Positions 43,287 to 51,835 of a stretch of 64,000 nt of DNA are shown here, in pieces; the first letter of the stretch is position 1; every line of letters begins with the position of its first letter. The notes under the pieces were generated by a model. That model saw only the letters and a program-made list of their open reading frames with translations. It had not been told where the DNA came from and did no database searches. The translations under genes were made by a program, and so were the position numbers. The DNA comes from Mesorhizobium sp. M4B.F.Ca.ET.203.01.1.1 (lineage in GTDB: Bacteria; Pseudomonadota; Alphaproteobacteria; Rhizobiales; Rhizobiaceae), in contig NZ_SRUO01000003.1 of assembly GCF_004791025.1 (NCBI RefSeq), positions 1 through 64,000 on the forward strand, in the 5' to 3' direction.

Positions 43287-44201
43287 TTGGAACGACCTGA
43301 AATACCGGTGGGCCTGCCGGCCGACATCGAAGAGAAGAAGGTGAAGGCGCGCCTGTGGTTCGAAGCATTGCGCGAGCGCATCTGCGCCGCCTTCGAGCAG
43401 ATCGAGCAGGATCTGGAGGGGCCTCTGGCCTCGTGGTCGCCCGGCCGCTTCGAGAAGACGCCCTGGCAGCGAGACGAAGGCAAGGGCGGCGGCGGCACCA
43501 TGTCGATGATGCACGGCCGTGTCTTCGAGAAGGTCGGCGTCCACACCTCGACCGTCTATGGCGAGTTCTCGCCCGAATTCAGGAAGCAGATGCCGGGCGC
43601 CGAGGAGGATCCGCGCTTCTGGGCAAGCGGCATCTCGCTGATCGCGCATCCGTGGAACCCCAACGTGCCAACCGTGCACATGAACACGCGCATGGTCGTC
43701 ACCTCGCGCCAGTGGTTCGGCGGCGGCGCCGACCTGACGCCGGTGCTCGACCGACGCCGCGTCCAGGACGATCCCGATACGCTCTCCTTCCACCGCGCCA
43801 TGCGGTTTGCCTGCGAGAAGAACGCCGGCGTCGCCGACTACGCCAAATTCAAGGACTGGTGCGACGAGTATTTCTACCTGCCGCACCGCAGCGAGCCACG
43901 CGGCATCGGCGGCATCTTCTTCGACTGGCTGCATTCTGGCGAGGACGCGGGCGGCTGGGACGCCGATTTCAACTTCGTCCAGGATGTCGGCCGCTCTTTT
44001 CTCGTCGTCTACGGGCACCTGGTCCGGTCCAATTTCAACGACAACTGGACCGACGGCGACCGTGACGAACAGCTCGTCCGGCGCGGCCGCTACGCCGAAT
44101 TCAACTTGCTTCACGATCGCGGCACCATCTTCGGGCTGAAGACCGGGGGCAATGTCGTCTCGATCCTCTCCAGCCTGCCGCCTGAGGTAAGATGGCCGTA
44201 A
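43287..44201 (+). CDS. hemF: Oxygen-dependent coproporphyrinogen III oxidase
   Basis: A 304-residue haem biosynthesis enzyme that converts coproporphyrinogen III to protoporphyrinogen IX using O2. Seen: the family blocks [51 protein letters not shown] and [16 protein letters not shown]. The start is TTG 43287 with GGAG upstream. It is a single gene. Its need for oxygen fits an organism that also carries the bc1 complex. Confidence 0.96.
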   Translation: MERPEIPVGLPADIEEKKVKARLWFEALRERICAAFEQIEQDLEGPLASWSPGRFEKTPWQRDEGKGGGGTMSMMHGRVFEKVGVHTSTVYGEFSPEFRKQMPGAEEDPRFWASGISLIAHPWNPNVPTVHMNTRMVVTSRQWFGGGADLTPVLDRRRVQDDPDTLSFHRAMRFACEKNAGVADYAKFKDWCDEYFYLPHRSEPRGIGGIFFDWLHSGEDAGGWDADFNFVQDVGRSFLVVYGHLVRSNFNDNWTDGDRDEQLVRRGRYAEFNLLHDRGTIFGLKTGGNVVSILSSLPPEVRWP

Positions 44202-44411
44202 AATATCGGTGAGCGGGACGTGAGCCGCAATGGCGTCCCATTCGCCGAATCTGGGCGCGCAATGTGGCGACCGGATTATCTTTTTCGTCTAATAGGCATT
44301 TGAAAAATCAGGGCTATTTGTCGTTTCCGGGCCGGGAAACGCCGGCGGCTCTTCTCTCCCGTGAGCCGCGACCCGACGTGACCGGACGGCCCAGATTGAG
44401 TGAGGTGCCTT

Positions 44412-44442
44412 CCCCGGAGCGAGATTTCATCTCGCTCCGGGG
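44412..44442 (+). promoter_or_regulatory. Perfect 14-base hairpin in the leader of the DUF1344 gene
   Basis: CCCCGGAGCGAGAT (44412-44425) and ATCTCGCTCCGGGG (44429-44442) pair perfectly with a three-base loop. The sequence then reads TGCCCGCATTTT, and the next start codon is only 27 bases away. It could terminate hemF transcripts (210 bases after its stop) or act as an attenuator or stability element in the DUF1344 mRNA leader. Confidence 0.7.
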
Positions 44443-44469
44443 TGCCCGCATTTTCCAGGAGAACATGCC

Positions 44470-44730
44470 ATGCGCAAGCTTATTGTGACGGCAGCAACCG
44501 CTGCTCTTCTCGCCTCTGGTGGCGCCGCGTTCGCGGCGGTCAAGCACACCACGGGCACAGTGAAGAGCTTCGATGGAACGGCCATGAGCCTCGTTCTGGA
44601 TGATGGATCCACCTTTACGCTGTCCAAGGCCTTCAAGGATCCTGGCCTGCAGGCTGGCGAGAAGGTCCGCGTTTCCTGGGACATGAGCGGCAAGAACAAG
44701 ATTGCCGAGGCAGTCAAGATCATGAAGTGA
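44470..44730 (+). CDS. DUF1344 exported protein
   Basis: An 86-residue protein with a signal peptide (cut near AAFA-AV, about residue 22). A short beta-rich domain follows: TTGTVKSFDGTAMSLVLDDG, then GEKVRVSWDMSGKNKIAEAV. This matches DUF1344, a family of small periplasmic proteins in Rhizobiales with no known job. RBS AGGAG precedes ATG 44470. A strong terminator follows at 44790-44818. Confidence 0.88.
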   Translation: MRKLIVTAATAALLASGGAAFAAVKHTTGTVKSFDGTAMSLVLDDGSTFTLSKAFKDPGLQAGEKVRVSWDMSGKNKIAEAVKIMK

Positions 44731-44789
44731 CGGCCTGCTCGCAGGAGCAAGACAGGGTTATGTCCGGTCTTGCTCCGAGATAGCGTAAG

Positions 44790-44818
44790 AAGGCGGAGCA
44801 GCGATGCTCCGCCTTTTT
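44790..44818 (+). terminator. Intrinsic terminator after the DUF1344 gene
   Basis: The perfect 11-base stem AAGGCGGAGCA / TGCTCCGCCTT with loop GCGA is followed by TTTCG. It lies 59 bases after the stop codon. Confidence 0.88.
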
Positions 44819-44966
44819 CGGCTCTGGCGGCAACCAAAGCCATCGAACCGTGTTATGGTTGCTCGCCAGTGCGCGACCCGGAAGCTTCTCGGTTTTCGAT
44901 AAAGGATCGTGCACGCATCGAGAGTGCGGACGTCCGTCGGCGCTCCAAGGAGGAAAGGAAAATCCG

Positions 44967-45152
44967 ATGAAGGAATTCCACTGCGGATCGCTCGTGCCCG
45001 GCTGTGAGTGGCATACACGCGCCGAAGAAGAGGCCGAGGTGATGCGCCGTGCCGTCGAGCATATGCGTGAGACGCATGGCGAAACAACCATTCGCGAGAC
45101 GATGATCGAGGCGATCCGCTCGCGTATCCAGAAGGTGCGTGACGCGGCGTAA
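44967..45152 (+). CDS. DUF1059 small protein
   Basis: A 61-residue protein matching DUF1059 in full: KEFHCGSLVPGCEWHTRAEE, a helix EVMRRAVEHMRETHGE, and a C-terminal basic helix. The paired Cys-x5-to-7-Cys and the two histidines resemble a small metal site, but this is not proven. RBS AAGGAGGAAAGG precedes ATG 44967. Confidence 0.88.
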   Translation: MKEFHCGSLVPGCEWHTRAEEEAEVMRRAVEHMRETHGETTIRETMIEAIRSRIQKVRDAA

Positions 45153-45413
45153 CGGCTTCCGGCCGGATCGGATCACGGAACTTGCGCAATCATTCAGCGG
45201 CAGCGGGGTGCCGAACCCGCCAGCATCCCGCTCCGCCTGTCGGCCACGGCTGCCGAGAGCGCAAATATTTTCAATCAAATACTTATATTCGCACCTGCTT
45301 GGATAACCAGGCGGTAACGGTAGGCGTGCCACCATCGGGGAGATAATCCGGAAACAGGGGCAGCCAGAGAAGCCCGTCGCCACCAGGCGCTGATCCGGAA
45401 ACGGTGGGGCGAG

Positions 45414-46004
45414 GTGTTTTCGCGCATGCGCGAAAGGTCCGGCAATCGAGGCAGTTTCCGTTGGACAGCGCTGCTGCTGTCCGCCTTCCTTGGCGCGCCT
45501 CCGGCGGCCGGGCAGGAGATGACGACGTCGCTTGTCGACATGCACCAGGGCTCACAGCTCAGTGACCGGGCCAGAGGCCTCGGCGACGGCGGCTATGAGT
45601 TGCAGAGCGGATCGTGGGTATCGTTCAACCGGTGGTATCACGCCACCTGGGTCGACCTCCACGTCGACTTTCTCACCCAGCTGACTGAAGACACCGGCAT
45701 CCTGTGGGGTTTCGGCACCGGAGAAAGCGCCGAGAAGTACAGCATCGAGCCCAGCTTCAAGCTCGGCTTCCTCACTCAGATGCACCCGAGTGCGAGCAGC
45801 ACCCTGTCCTTCTCGCTGACCTCGACGATCGGCGGCAACCTCACCGAAAAGCCGTGCGTGGCCGACTATGGGGACCTGGGCACCTACAGCGTCAACTGCC
45901 GGCTCGCGGCCACCGAGATGGCACCTGAGCAAACCCTGAAATATCTGGTTAACGCTAAACCGGAGACCATGCGTCTCTGGCTGAATTACCGTGTTACTTT
46001 CTGA
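45414..46004 (+). CDS. Exported protein, probably a small outer-membrane beta barrel
   Basis: A 196-residue protein, not recognised. A signal-like segment RWTALLLSAFLGAPPAAGQ ends near residue 34. The mature part alternates polar and non-polar residues (YHATWVDLHVDFLTQL, KYSIEPSFKLGFLTQM, STLSFSLTSTIGG), and the last residues are LNYRVTF. A terminal phenylalanine after alternating residues is the outer-membrane insertion signal of beta barrels. The start is GTG 45414 or ATG 45426. The subtilisin-like gene begins shortly after the stop, so the two may work together. Confidence 0.65.
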   Translation: MFSRMRERSGNRGSFRWTALLLSAFLGAPPAAGQEMTTSLVDMHQGSQLSDRARGLGDGGYELQSGSWVSFNRWYHATWVDLHVDFLTQLTEDTGILWGFGTGESAEKYSIEPSFKLGFLTQMHPSASSTLSFSLTSTIGGNLTEKPCVADYGDLGTYSVNCRLAATEMAPEQTLKYLVNAKPETMRLWLNYRVTF

Positions 46005-46087
46005 CCTTGGAGGCTGACATGAGCAGGTTGACCCGCCTCGAAGTTCACATTCGTCCGTCCTGGTTCCTGTTCGACTGGAGTAAGAGC

Positions 46088-47071
46088 ATGTCAGCCAACC
46101 ACTGGAAATTCGGTCTCGCCGCCGCGCTTGCCATCTTCTCGGCGCCGATCGCGTCGGCGCAGGAAGCTCTCGACGCCGACCAGACCGCCGCGCTCTGCCA
46201 CGGCGCAGGGTCGATTTGCGTGAGCGCCACGATCCCGGCCACGCCGACGACGCAAGCGACGGTGCAGAGCTGGATGAGCCCCGAGGTCGGCGCCGCATGG
46301 GCAGCCGGCTACAAGGGCAGTGGCGTCACCATCACCATCGTCGACGATTTCAGCAGCACGTCGCGCTTCTCCGGCAATTTCGGCCTCGGCACGCAAAACC
46401 AGCGGCACGGCGAATGGACCCGCCAGGAAGCCAGCATGGTTGCGCCCCTGGCAGCCATCCGGTCGAAGGACTTCTCGACGGGCTCGTCGGTTGCGCTGGC
46501 GGCGGGCCTGAACGTGCTCAATCTGAGCTACGGCATGTACGCCAGGGCGGGTTACAGCACCAGCCAGATCGGCTGGGCGCCGGAGGAAGCCTCGATCATC
46601 TCTTATGCCACCAAGGGGTCGGCCGTCGTCTCGAAGGCCGCCGGCAACGATGCGGTCGCCGTCGGCGGCATCAAGAACGGCCAGCAGGATTACCTCAACC
46701 TCGCGCTGGTCGGCAAAGCCTCGGCGATCTTCGTCGGCGCGCTCTCCACCAACGGCACGACGACCAGCAAGGCCCAGCTTGCCTCCTACTCCAACTACGC
46801 CGGCTCCAACCCGCTCGTGCAGAGCCATTTCCTTGTCGTGGGTGTCACCGGCAGCAAGACCGGCCTTTACGGCACCTCCTTCGCGGCGCCGATCATTTCC
46901 GGCTACGCGGCGATCGTTGGCAGCAAATTCACCACGGCAACGCCGACACAGATCACCAACCAGTTGCTGAACACGGCTCGTACCGACACGCTGCTCAACT
47001 ACAACGCCTCCGTCTACGGCAAGGGCGAAGCCAGCCTTTCACGCGCACTGGCTCCCGCTTCGATCAGGTAA
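46088..47071 (+). CDS. Secreted subtilisin-like (S8) serine peptidase
   Basis: A 327-residue protein with signal peptide (cut after about residue 24, ASA-QE). The S8 triad is present: Asp86 in TITIVDDFS, His107 in QRHGEW, Ser264 in GTSFAAP, with oxyanion Asn187 in KAAGND. The catalytic domain is compact with no pro-domain of usual length and no C-terminal barrel. Two starts are plausible. ATG 46088 has GGAG eight bases upstream and gives a normal signal peptide. ATG 46019 has a stronger TTGGAGG site and would add a 23-residue basic/aromatic extension. It follows the barrel-like gene with a gap of 14 or 83 bases. Confidence 0.82.
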   Translation: MSANHWKFGLAAALAIFSAPIASAQEALDADQTAALCHGAGSICVSATIPATPTTQATVQSWMSPEVGAAWAAGYKGSGVTITIVDDFSSTSRFSGNFGLGTQNQRHGEWTRQEASMVAPLAAIRSKDFSTGSSVALAAGLNVLNLSYGMYARAGYSTSQIGWAPEEASIISYATKGSAVVSKAAGNDAVAVGGIKNGQQDYLNLALVGKASAIFVGALSTNGTTTSKAQLASYSNYAGSNPLVQSHFLVVGVTGSKTGLYGTSFAAPIISGYAAIVGSKFTTATPTQITNQLLNTARTDTLLNYNASVYGKGEASLSRALAPASIR

Positions 47072-47080
47072 GTTGCGATC

Positions 47081-47185
47081 TAGAGCGGTTCAGCGTTTCA
47101 TGGAATCGCCGAACCGCTCTAACTATTTGTTTTTACGCAATTCCGGACGGAAAACCGTTACACACTTTTCCTGGAATTGCTCTAA
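47081..47185. repeat. Two-hairpin repeat between the subtilase gene and cca
   Basis: Hairpin 1 is AGAGCGGTTC (47082-47091) with GAACCGCTCT (47111-47120). Hairpin 2 is GCAATTCC (47137-47144) with GGAATTGC (47173-47180). They are joined by AACTATTTGTTTTTAC. The element is bounded by TAGAGC on the left and GCTCTA on the right. I recall the same composite in many places in Mesorhizobium-type genomes, but cannot check. Its right edge supplies the stop codon of cca on the minus strand (47182-47184). Confidence 0.75.
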
Positions 47186-48450
47186 GCTTCAAGCGCTTTT
47201 ACGGCGCGCTCGATGAGCGCGCCGCGGTCAAGGGTGAAACCGGACGCGATCCATTCCTTCTCGAGACTTTTCAGGATCGCGCCGAGCCTGGGGCCGGGCG
47301 CCGCGCCAAGCTCGGCGAGATCGGCGCCCTTGATCGGGAATACCGGCTTCTCCCATTTCAACGCGAAGGCAAGCAGGCGCGAGAAGCCGCCAGCATCGAT
47401 CAGCGCCTGATTGTCCTCGGCGGCCCGTGCCCGCGCGGAAGCCAGCGAAAGCCGCAGCCGGTCGGCGATGCCGTTTCGATCGCCGAGATAGAGTTTCTTG
47501 GCCAGTTCGCCTTCGCTCGTCCTCGGCTCGATCGCCGCCGCCAGCGCCCAGTGCCTCAGCCGCCCCGCCTCGGCGGCGGAAAATTTCAGCCTCTCGGCAA
47601 GCGTCTTCATCCGCGCGGCATCGGGCGGCACCATGGCTTCCAGCCTCAGCAGCGGATCGGCCGCCCAGCCCAGGTCCTTCTCGGTCCGGATCAGCCCATG
47701 GATGGCGTCGATGCCCCATTTCTCGCTTTCCGGCAGAACGCTGGTAAGCACGCCGGCCTGACGCATCCACAAAAGCGCGCGTGACGGATCCGGCGCCGAC
47801 AGGAGCTTCTTCAGTTCGGACCAGATGCGCTCCGCCGAGAGCTGGCCGAGCCCGTCCTTCAGCCGCGCGCAGGCCTTCAACCCTTCGGCGTCGGGTCGTC
47901 CGTCGCCATACCAGGCGAAGAAACGGAAAAACCGCAGGATGCGCAGGTAATCCTCGCGGATGCGCGCTTCCGCATCGCCGATGAAGCGCAGCCGGCGCGC
48001 CGCGATGTCGGCGATGCCGCCGACCAGGTCGACGACGTTTCCGTCAGCTTCGGCATAGAGCGCGTTGATGGTGAAATCGCGCCGCTCGGCGTCGAGCTTC
48101 CAGTCGCGCCCGAACGACACCTTTGCCCGCCGCCCATCGGTCTCGATATCGGCGCGCAGCGTGGTGACCTCATAGGTCTTGCCGCCGGCGATCGCCGTGA
48201 CGGTGCCATGCTCGATACCGGTCGGCACCGTCTTGAAGCCGGCCGCCTCGGCGCGGCGGAGGGTTTCCTGCGGCAGCGTCGTGGTTGCGACGTCGATATC
48301 GGCGACCGGCTGGCCGAGCAGCGTGTTGCGGACGGCGCCGCCCGCGACGCGCGCCTGCTCATCGCCGTCCGAAAGCGCTGCCAGCAGACGCTGCAGGTGC
48401 TTCTCGTTCAGCCAGTCCGCCCTGCCGGCGAGCGATACGGGAGCACTCAA
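47182..48450 (-). CDS. cca: CCA tRNA nucleotidyltransferase (class II)
   Basis: A 422-residue enzyme that adds or repairs the 3' CCA of tRNA. Seen: nucleotidyltransferase head GGAVRNTLLG and DIDVATT with the two catalytic Asp, RRDFTINAL, and GDAEARIREDYLRILRFFRF. The long C-terminal helical part is typical of the alphaproteobacterial form; no HD domain is evident. The start is TTG 48450, overlapping the nudix stop by four bases (TTGA). The stop comes from the flanking repeat. Confidence 0.94.
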   Translation of the reverse strand: MSAPVSLAGRADWLNEKHLQRLLAALSDGDEQARVAGGAVRNTLLGQPVADIDVATTTLPQETLRRAEAAGFKTVPTGIEHGTVTAIAGGKTYEVTTLRADIETDGRRAKVSFGRDWKLDAERRDFTINALYAEADGNVVDLVGGIADIAARRLRFIGDAEARIREDYLRILRFFRFFAWYGDGRPDAEGLKACARLKDGLGQLSAERIWSELKKLLSAPDPSRALLWMRQAGVLTSVLPESEKWGIDAIHGLIRTEKDLGWAADPLLRLEAMVPPDAARMKTLAERLKFSAAEAGRLRHWALAAAIEPRTSEGELAKKLYLGDRNGIADRLRLSLASARARAAEDNQALIDAGGFSRLLAFALKWEKPVFPIKGADLAELGAAPGPRLGAILKSLEKEWIASGFTLDRGALIERAVKALEA

Positions 48451-49079
48451 GCATAGAGCCTTTCGTAGAGGGTGCGGATGATGCCGGCGGTGACGCCCCA
48501 GATGCGCTGGCCGCCATAGGGCATGTCATAGAAGAACCATTCGAGGTCGTCCCACATGCGGCTGTCCCTGGCGTGGTTGGCCGGGTCCATCAGGAACCGC
48601 AGCGGCACCTCGAAGGCGGCGTCGACCTCGTCGGCGTTGAGCGTCAAGGAGAAGCCTGGCCGAACCACCGCCAACACCGGCGCGATGCGGTAGCCGCTGC
48701 CGGAAACATAGTCGGGCATGCGGCCGATGATCTCGACATGATCGCGCTCGAGGCCGATTTCCTCAAAAGTTTCGCGCAACGCCGCCGCTTCCGGGCTGGG
48801 ATCGGTCGGGTCGATCGTGCCGCCCGGAAAGGCCACCTGGCCGGAATGGCTGCGCAGCTTCTCGGCGCGCTTTGTCAAAAGCATCGTCGCATCAGCGCCA
48901 TGGTCGACCACCGGGATCAGCACGGCGGCGTCGCGCAGCGGCTTTACGTGCTTCAGCCTGGGATGGCCGGGATTGAAGCGATGATCGCCATAGTCGTCGC
49001 CGGCATGGGCGTCTGCCTGGGCGGCGACGCGCTGGCGAAAATCCACGGTCGAGAACGGCGCCGGCGTCACCTGGTCCAT
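48447..49079 (-). CDS. Nudix hydrolase, CoA pyrophosphatase type
   Basis: A 210-residue Nudix enzyme. The Nudix box reads GGTIDPTDPSPEAAALRETF followed by EEIGL. Upstream VLLTKRAEKLRSHSGQVAFP is the CoA-pyrophosphatase (YeaB/NUDT7) signature. It probably cleaves CoA or related dinucleotides to 3',5'-ADP and phosphopantetheine. The start ATG 49079 overlaps the DUF1285 stop by one base (TGATG). It is the middle gene of a coupled three-gene run ending in cca. Confidence 0.92.
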   Translation of the reverse strand: MDQVTPAPFSTVDFRQRVAAQADAHAGDDYGDHRFNPGHPRLKHVKPLRDAAVLIPVVDHGADATMLLTKRAEKLRSHSGQVAFPGGTIDPTDPSPEAAALRETFEEIGLERDHVEIIGRMPDYVSGSGYRIAPVLAVVRPGFSLTLNADEVDAAFEVPLRFLMDPANHARDSRMWDDLEWFFYDMPYGGQRIWGVTAGIIRTLYERLYA

Positions 49080-49708
49080 CACGCGCTCAGCCGTTTCAGC
49101 TTCTCGGCGGGCATGATCGGATAGACCTCGCCCCTGGAGCGCACGGCAAACATCGTCCTGCCGTCGATGTCGATCTCCTCGCCATGCTCGACCAGCTCGT
49201 ACATCACCGGCCGCGCCACCAGCGCCTCCAACCGGCCGCGCACCAGCACATAGGGTTTCAGCCCGCCGGTCGCCTCCTCGTCGACGAAGCGCAGGGCGTG
49301 GCCCGGCCCGGCCTCGACGACATCGCCGACATTGGTGCGGAAGGTGATGACCTGGTCGTCGCCGGCGCCGGACACATCCATCTCGACCGCGACAAAGGGG
49401 GCGTCGACGACGCGTATCCCCACCCTCTCCACCGGGGTCACCAGATAGGTCTTACCGTCCGCGTCCTTGCGCAGCACGGTGGAGAAAAGCTGCACCAGCG
49501 GCATGCGCCCGATCGGCGTGCCCAGATAGAACCAGGTGCCGTCGGCCCTGATCTCCATGTCGAGGTCGCCGCAGAAGTCCGGATTCCAGCGCTCCACCGG
49601 CGCCGGCCCCTTGCCGGCGCGGGTCGCGCGCGAGATCAGCGCCTCCAGCCCGCGCGCCTCGGTGGCGCTGGTGAGGCTCTGTTCACGATGTTCTGTGAGC
49701 TCCGTCAT
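49079..49708 (-). CDS. DUF1285 domain-containing protein
   Basis: A 209-residue soluble protein matching DUF1285: PAPVERWNPDFCGDLDMEIR at the front, DGTWFYLGTPIGRMPLVQLF, then VEMDVSGAGDDQVITFRTNV. The family has a two-domain beta fold and no known reaction. ATG 49708 is preferred over GTG 49714; no clear RBS for either. It begins the DUF1285 - nudix - cca run, which is conserved next to moxR in alphaproteobacteria as far as I recall. Confidence 0.9.
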   Translation of the reverse strand: MTELTEHREQSLTSATEARGLEALISRATRAGKGPAPVERWNPDFCGDLDMEIRADGTWFYLGTPIGRMPLVQLFSTVLRKDADGKTYLVTPVERVGIRVVDAPFVAVEMDVSGAGDDQVITFRTNVGDVVEAGPGHALRFVDEEATGGLKPYVLVRGRLEALVARPVMYELVEHGEEIDIDGRTMFAVRSRGEVYPIMPAEKLKRLSA

Positions 49709-49853
49709 GGTCACGAAATAGTCACTGTTGTTCCGCTTGTCAGCCTAAGTCTGTGATTTAAGTTCAAATGCAGGCGCCAGGCGAGGCCGAATCGCGGCAT
49801 TCTGCGGCACAGACAGTGCAAGCCGGTATTTCCAGCACAAGGATCGAAACGGC

Positions 49854-50858
49854 ATGAGCGTGATGATCAAGGAAAGCCCGATCAGCGAAAAGGACATGAT
49901 TGCCGAGGCCGAAAAGGCACTGGCGGACATCTCGAAAGTCCGCGACGGCGTCGGCCGTGTCATCTTCGGCCAGGATGCCGTCGTCGAGCGCACGCTGGTG
50001 GCGCTGCTTGCCGGTGGCCATGCGCTGCTGGTCGGCGTGCCGGGCCTCGCCAAGACCAAGCTGGTCGAGACGCTGGGCGTCGTGCTCGGTCTCGATTCCC
50101 GCCGCATCCAGTTCACCCCCGACCTGATGCCGTCCGATATTCTGGGCTCCGAGGTGATGGAGCAGGACGAGTTCGGCAAGCGCTCCTTCCGCTTCATCTC
50201 CGGGCCGATCTTCGCGCAATTGCTGATGGCCGACGAGATCAACCGCGCCTCGCCGCGCACCCAGTCGGCGCTGCTGCAGGCGATGCAGGAATACCACGTC
50301 ACCATCGCCGGGGCGCGCCACGACCTGCCCTCGCCCTTCCATGTGCTGGCGACGCAGAACCCGCTGGAGCAGGAAGGCACCTATCCGCTCCCGGAGGCGC
50401 AGCTCGACCGCTTCCTGATGCAGGTCGACATCCTCTATCCGGAAATCGAAGCCGAACGGCGCATCCTGCTGGAGACCACCGGCGTCGAGGACGCCAAGGC
50501 GCAGAATGTGCTGCAGCCGGCCCGGCTGAAGGAGATCCAGACGCTGATCCGCCGCATGCCGGTGCCGGAAAGCGTGGTCGACGCGATCCTCAAGCTGGTG
50601 CGTTCGGCCCGCCCCGGCCAGGGGCACGCCGAAACCGACAAGCTCGTCGCCTGGGGTCCCGGGCCGCGCGCCAGCCAGGCGCTGACACTGTGCGCGCGAG
50701 CGCGGGCGCTGTATGATGGGAGGCTGGCGCCGTCGGTTGACGACATCCGTGCCCTGGCCGAGCCGGTGCTGCAGCATCGCATGGCGCTGACTTTCGCCGC
50801 CCGCGCCGAAGGCACCTCGGTGCGCGACGTGGTGGCGAAACTGGCAAAAGGCATCTGA
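49854..50858 (+). CDS. moxR: MoxR-type AAA+ ATPase
   Basis: A 334-residue chaperone-like ATPase. Walker A is GVPGLAKTKL, Walker B LMADEINRASPRTQSALL, sensor 1 LATQNPLEQEGTYPLPEAQL, and a C-terminal helical lid follows. MoxR proteins pair with VWA-domain proteins to activate enzymes or mature envelope components. The next gene (DUF58) starts inside its stop codon (TGATG). It heads a four-gene operon of about 6.9 kb that faces away from DUF1285. Confidence 0.95.
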   Translation: MSVMIKESPISEKDMIAEAEKALADISKVRDGVGRVIFGQDAVVERTLVALLAGGHALLVGVPGLAKTKLVETLGVVLGLDSRRIQFTPDLMPSDILGSEVMEQDEFGKRSFRFISGPIFAQLLMADEINRASPRTQSALLQAMQEYHVTIAGARHDLPSPFHVLATQNPLEQEGTYPLPEAQLDRFLMQVDILYPEIEAERRILLETTGVEDAKAQNVLQPARLKEIQTLIRRMPVPESVVDAILKLVRSARPGQGHAETDKLVAWGPGPRASQALTLCARARALYDGRLAPSVDDIRALAEPVLQHRMALTFAARAEGTSVRDVVAKLAKGI

Positions 50859-51835
50859 TGGCACGAATAGGCGAGGTCCAGGCACCGGTTGCGACGCGTG
50901 ACGCGCTCGCCCGTGGCCGGTTGCGGGCCTCGCTGGTGCCGGACCTGCTGGTCGAGGCGCGCCGCATCGTCAACACCGTGATCGCCGGCTGGCATGGCCG
51001 CCGCAAGCGCGGCATAGGCGAGAATTTCTGGCAGTTCCGGCCCTATGTCGAAGGCGATTCCTCGCGCATCGACTGGCGCCGCTCGGCCCGCGACGATCAC
51101 ACCTATGTGCGCGACCGCGAATGGGAGGCCGCTCATACGGTGTGGCTGTGGGCCGACCCCTCTCCTTCGATGCTCTACAAATCGGCCGGCGCCGGCGTTT
51201 CCAAGGAATCGCGCGCGCTCGTCCTGGCGCTGGCCATGGCCGAGCTGCTGTCGCGCAGCGGCGAGCGCATCGCCTGGCCGGGCCTCACCGACCCGTTCAC
51301 GGCCCGCAACGGCGCCGAGCGCATCGCGGCCCAGCTCGGCCATGCCGGCGCGCTGCCGGCAAAGCCCGATCTTTCCGGCATCCGCCGCTTTTCCGACGTC
51401 GTCCTCGTCAGCGACTTCCTCGACCCGGTCGAAGAGACCATGGCCTGGCTCGACGTGCTCGCCCGCCACGGCGTGCGCGCCCATCTGATCGAGGTCGCCG
51501 ACCCGGCCGAGGAAACCTTTCCCTATGCCGGCCGCACCGAGTTCACCGATCCCGAAACCGGCGACAAGCTGACCGCCGGCCGCGCCGAGATGCTCGGCGA
51601 CGAATACCGCCTGCTCTACGGCGCCCGCCGCCAGGAACTGGCCGGCTGGTGCAAGCGGCTGGGCTGGAGCTTCACCGTCAACCATACCGACCGCCTCGCC
51701 TCCGAAGCGCTGGTGCGCATCCACATGGCTTTGACCGCCGAAGGCAGTCATTCAGGGTTGACCATAGGTCATACCGGGTTGACCACAGGTCATACCGGGT
51801 TGACCGCCGGTCCTGCCGGAAAGATCGGCGCATGA
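50858..51835 (+). CDS. DUF58 protein (VWA-like partner of MoxR)
   Basis: A 325-residue protein with the DUF58 core FRPYVEGDSSRIDWRRSAR and a following VWA-like domain whose metal site DPSPS is intact (WLWADPSPSM). No membrane segment. The C terminus carries three tandem seven-residue repeats (GLTIGHT, GLTTGHT, GLTAGPA), encoded by 21-base DNA repeats. The start overlaps moxR by one base and the stop overlaps the next gene by four, so all three are translated together. Confidence 0.92.
   Translation: MARIGEVQAPVATRDALARGRLRASLVPDLLVEARRIVNTVIAGWHGRRKRGIGENFWQFRPYVEGDSSRIDWRRSARDDHTYVRDREWEAAHTVWLWADPSPSMLYKSAGAGVSKESRALVLALAMAELLSRSGERIAWPGLTDPFTARNGAERIAAQLGHAGALPAKPDLSGIRRFSDVVLVSDFLDPVEETMAWLDVLARHGVRAHLIEVADPAEETFPYAGRTEFTDPETGDKLTAGRAEMLGDEYRLLYGARRQELAGWCKRLGWSFTVNHTDRLASEALVRIHMALTAEGSHSGLTIGHTGLTTGHTGLTAGPAGKIGA
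51755..51817 (+). repeat. Three tandem 21-base repeats at the 3' end of the DUF58 gene
   Basis: Units at 51755-51775, 51776-51796 and 51797-51817 each begin GGGTTGACC. Units 1 and 2 differ at two bases; unit 3 is more diverged. They keep the reading frame and add seven residues each. Such coding minisatellites change in number by slippage. Confidence 0.9.
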
